Source: Thermoplasmatota archaeon (GTDB taxonomy: Archaea; Thermoplasmatota; E2; DHVEG-1). Taken from it: a stretch of 6,235 nt of DNA. This document shows positions 5,755-6,235 of this stretch, piece by piece. The notes beneath the pieces were generated by a model, which was not told the origin of the DNA, did not search any database, and saw only the letters and a program-made list of their open reading frames with translations. Each line of letters begins with the position of its first letter. Position 1 is the stretch's first letter. The stretch is from NCBI GenBank assembly GCA_018334795.1, contig JAGXLH010000092.1, positions 1-6,235 on the forward strand, written 5' to 3'. The position numbers and the translations under genes were made by a program.

Positions 5755-6235
5755 ATGAGCGAAAAAAATAAAAAACAATCAAATTTTTCAAATACGATAA
5801 GTGCTATTATTAATAAATACATGATTGTAATTTTTTTTGCCACTATTCTTTTAGTTTTATTTTGTATTTTATATGTTAATTTTTCTTTTGATGAAGCAAG
5901 ACCATCTGAAAGCATTCTTCCGACAGGTGAAAAACCAATAGATTTATCACTTTTTTTAGCTAGAACCTATAATGAATTAAAACAAGACGGTTTACTCAAA
6001 GACCTTGAGATCATTGATGATACTATTAGTCCCGAAGAGATCAATCAGGCCGTGTCAATTGAAATAAAACGTGTTCATAAAAGAAATATCGAAGAATTAA
6101 TGAGAAAGCCAGGTATTTCTTGGAGAAATAAACCTTTGTTTTATGTTAAACTTCTCTTTGATGAGGTTAGTTGGGATAGTGTGGATGTTTCGGATTGGGA
6201 TACAGGAATAGCTGCGTGGCAAGTTAATCGTTTTG
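5755..6235 (+). CDS. Single-pass membrane protein of unknown function, 3' end outside the window
   Basis: Open from an ATG at 5755 to the window edge (160 codons seen, no stop). The start is well supported by GTAGGAG four bases upstream and a TATA box before that. The N-terminal 22 residues are polar and lysine-rich (MSEKNKKQSNFSN...). A single hydrophobic segment at about 23-43 (MIVIFFATILLVLFCILYVN) is next, and then a charged soluble domain. By the positive-inside rule the tail is cytosolic and the large domain is outside. The visible outer part has a helical, Glu/Lys-rich stretch (about 66-117) and then a Trp/Asp-rich segment (SWDSVDVSDWDTGIAAWQVN, 139-158). I do not recognise the family. 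It is divergent from the lipoprotein gene across a 210-base gap. Confidence 0.75.
   Translation, partial: MSEKNKKQSNFSNTISAIINKYMIVIFFATILLVLFCILYVNFSFDEARPSESILPTGEKPIDLSLFLARTYNELKQDGLLKDLEIIDDTISPEEINQAVSIEIKRVHKRNIEELMRKPGISWRNKPLFYVKLLFDEVSWDSVDVSDWDTGIAAWQVNRF

Noticed and set aside
5703..5915. 70-codon - strand frame opposite the start of the membrane-protein gene.
   Set aside because: The + strand frame has a good Shine-Dalgarno, TATA box and clean membrane segment; this frame's hydrophobic stretch is the complement of the same T-rich membrane-coding bases.

Overview
The window is AT-rich with short intergenic gaps and looks archaeal, probably from the Thermoplasmata or a nearby euryarchaeal lineage. 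Four things point that way. The tRNA-Val gene has no encoded CCA. TATA-box-like A/T motifs sit at archaeal distances from starts. Genes are followed by plain T-tracts. The largest gene encodes a secreted gingipain-like (C25) cysteine peptidase, and sediment Thermoplasmata such as Marine Benthic Group D are known for extracellular C25 and C11 peptidases. The lineage is inference; the window holds no marker gene that settles it.

Layout, left to right. Bases 2-88 are the C-terminal end of an RdgB/HAM1 (XTP/dITP pyrophosphatase) gene on the + strand. A small Cys-rich, probably zinc-binding protein (about 57 residues) lies convergent to it on the - strand at 233-406. Next on the - strand is a bidirectional terminator-like hairpin (471-503), then tRNA-Val(UAC) at 636-708. 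A 421-base AT-rich gap follows, with a possible broken reading frame on its right side. The gap ends in an unusually structured promoter/leader: A/T-rich box, then three inverted repeats in a row (1030-1042, 1055-1072, 1073-1097), then the Shine-Dalgarno sequence.

This leader precedes the main gene (1130-4837, +): a 1235-residue exported protein with a signal peptide, two PPC-like beta-sandwiches, a third beta-sandwich, a region resembling cell-wall-binding repeat 2, and a C-terminal C25-type catalytic region with His1032 and Cys1125. Convergent to it is a lipoprotein with an FxLYD-like domain (5011-5544, -). Divergent from the lipoprotein is a single-pass membrane protein that runs off the right edge (5755-6235, +).

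Three neighbouring genes (peptidase, lipoprotein, membrane-anchored protein) therefore encode products that act at or outside the membrane. Each has its own promoter and none share an operon, so co-location is only weak evidence for a joint role. The most interesting points are the peptidase architecture, including a 92-residue gap between its two catalytic residues, and the tandem palindromes in its leader.
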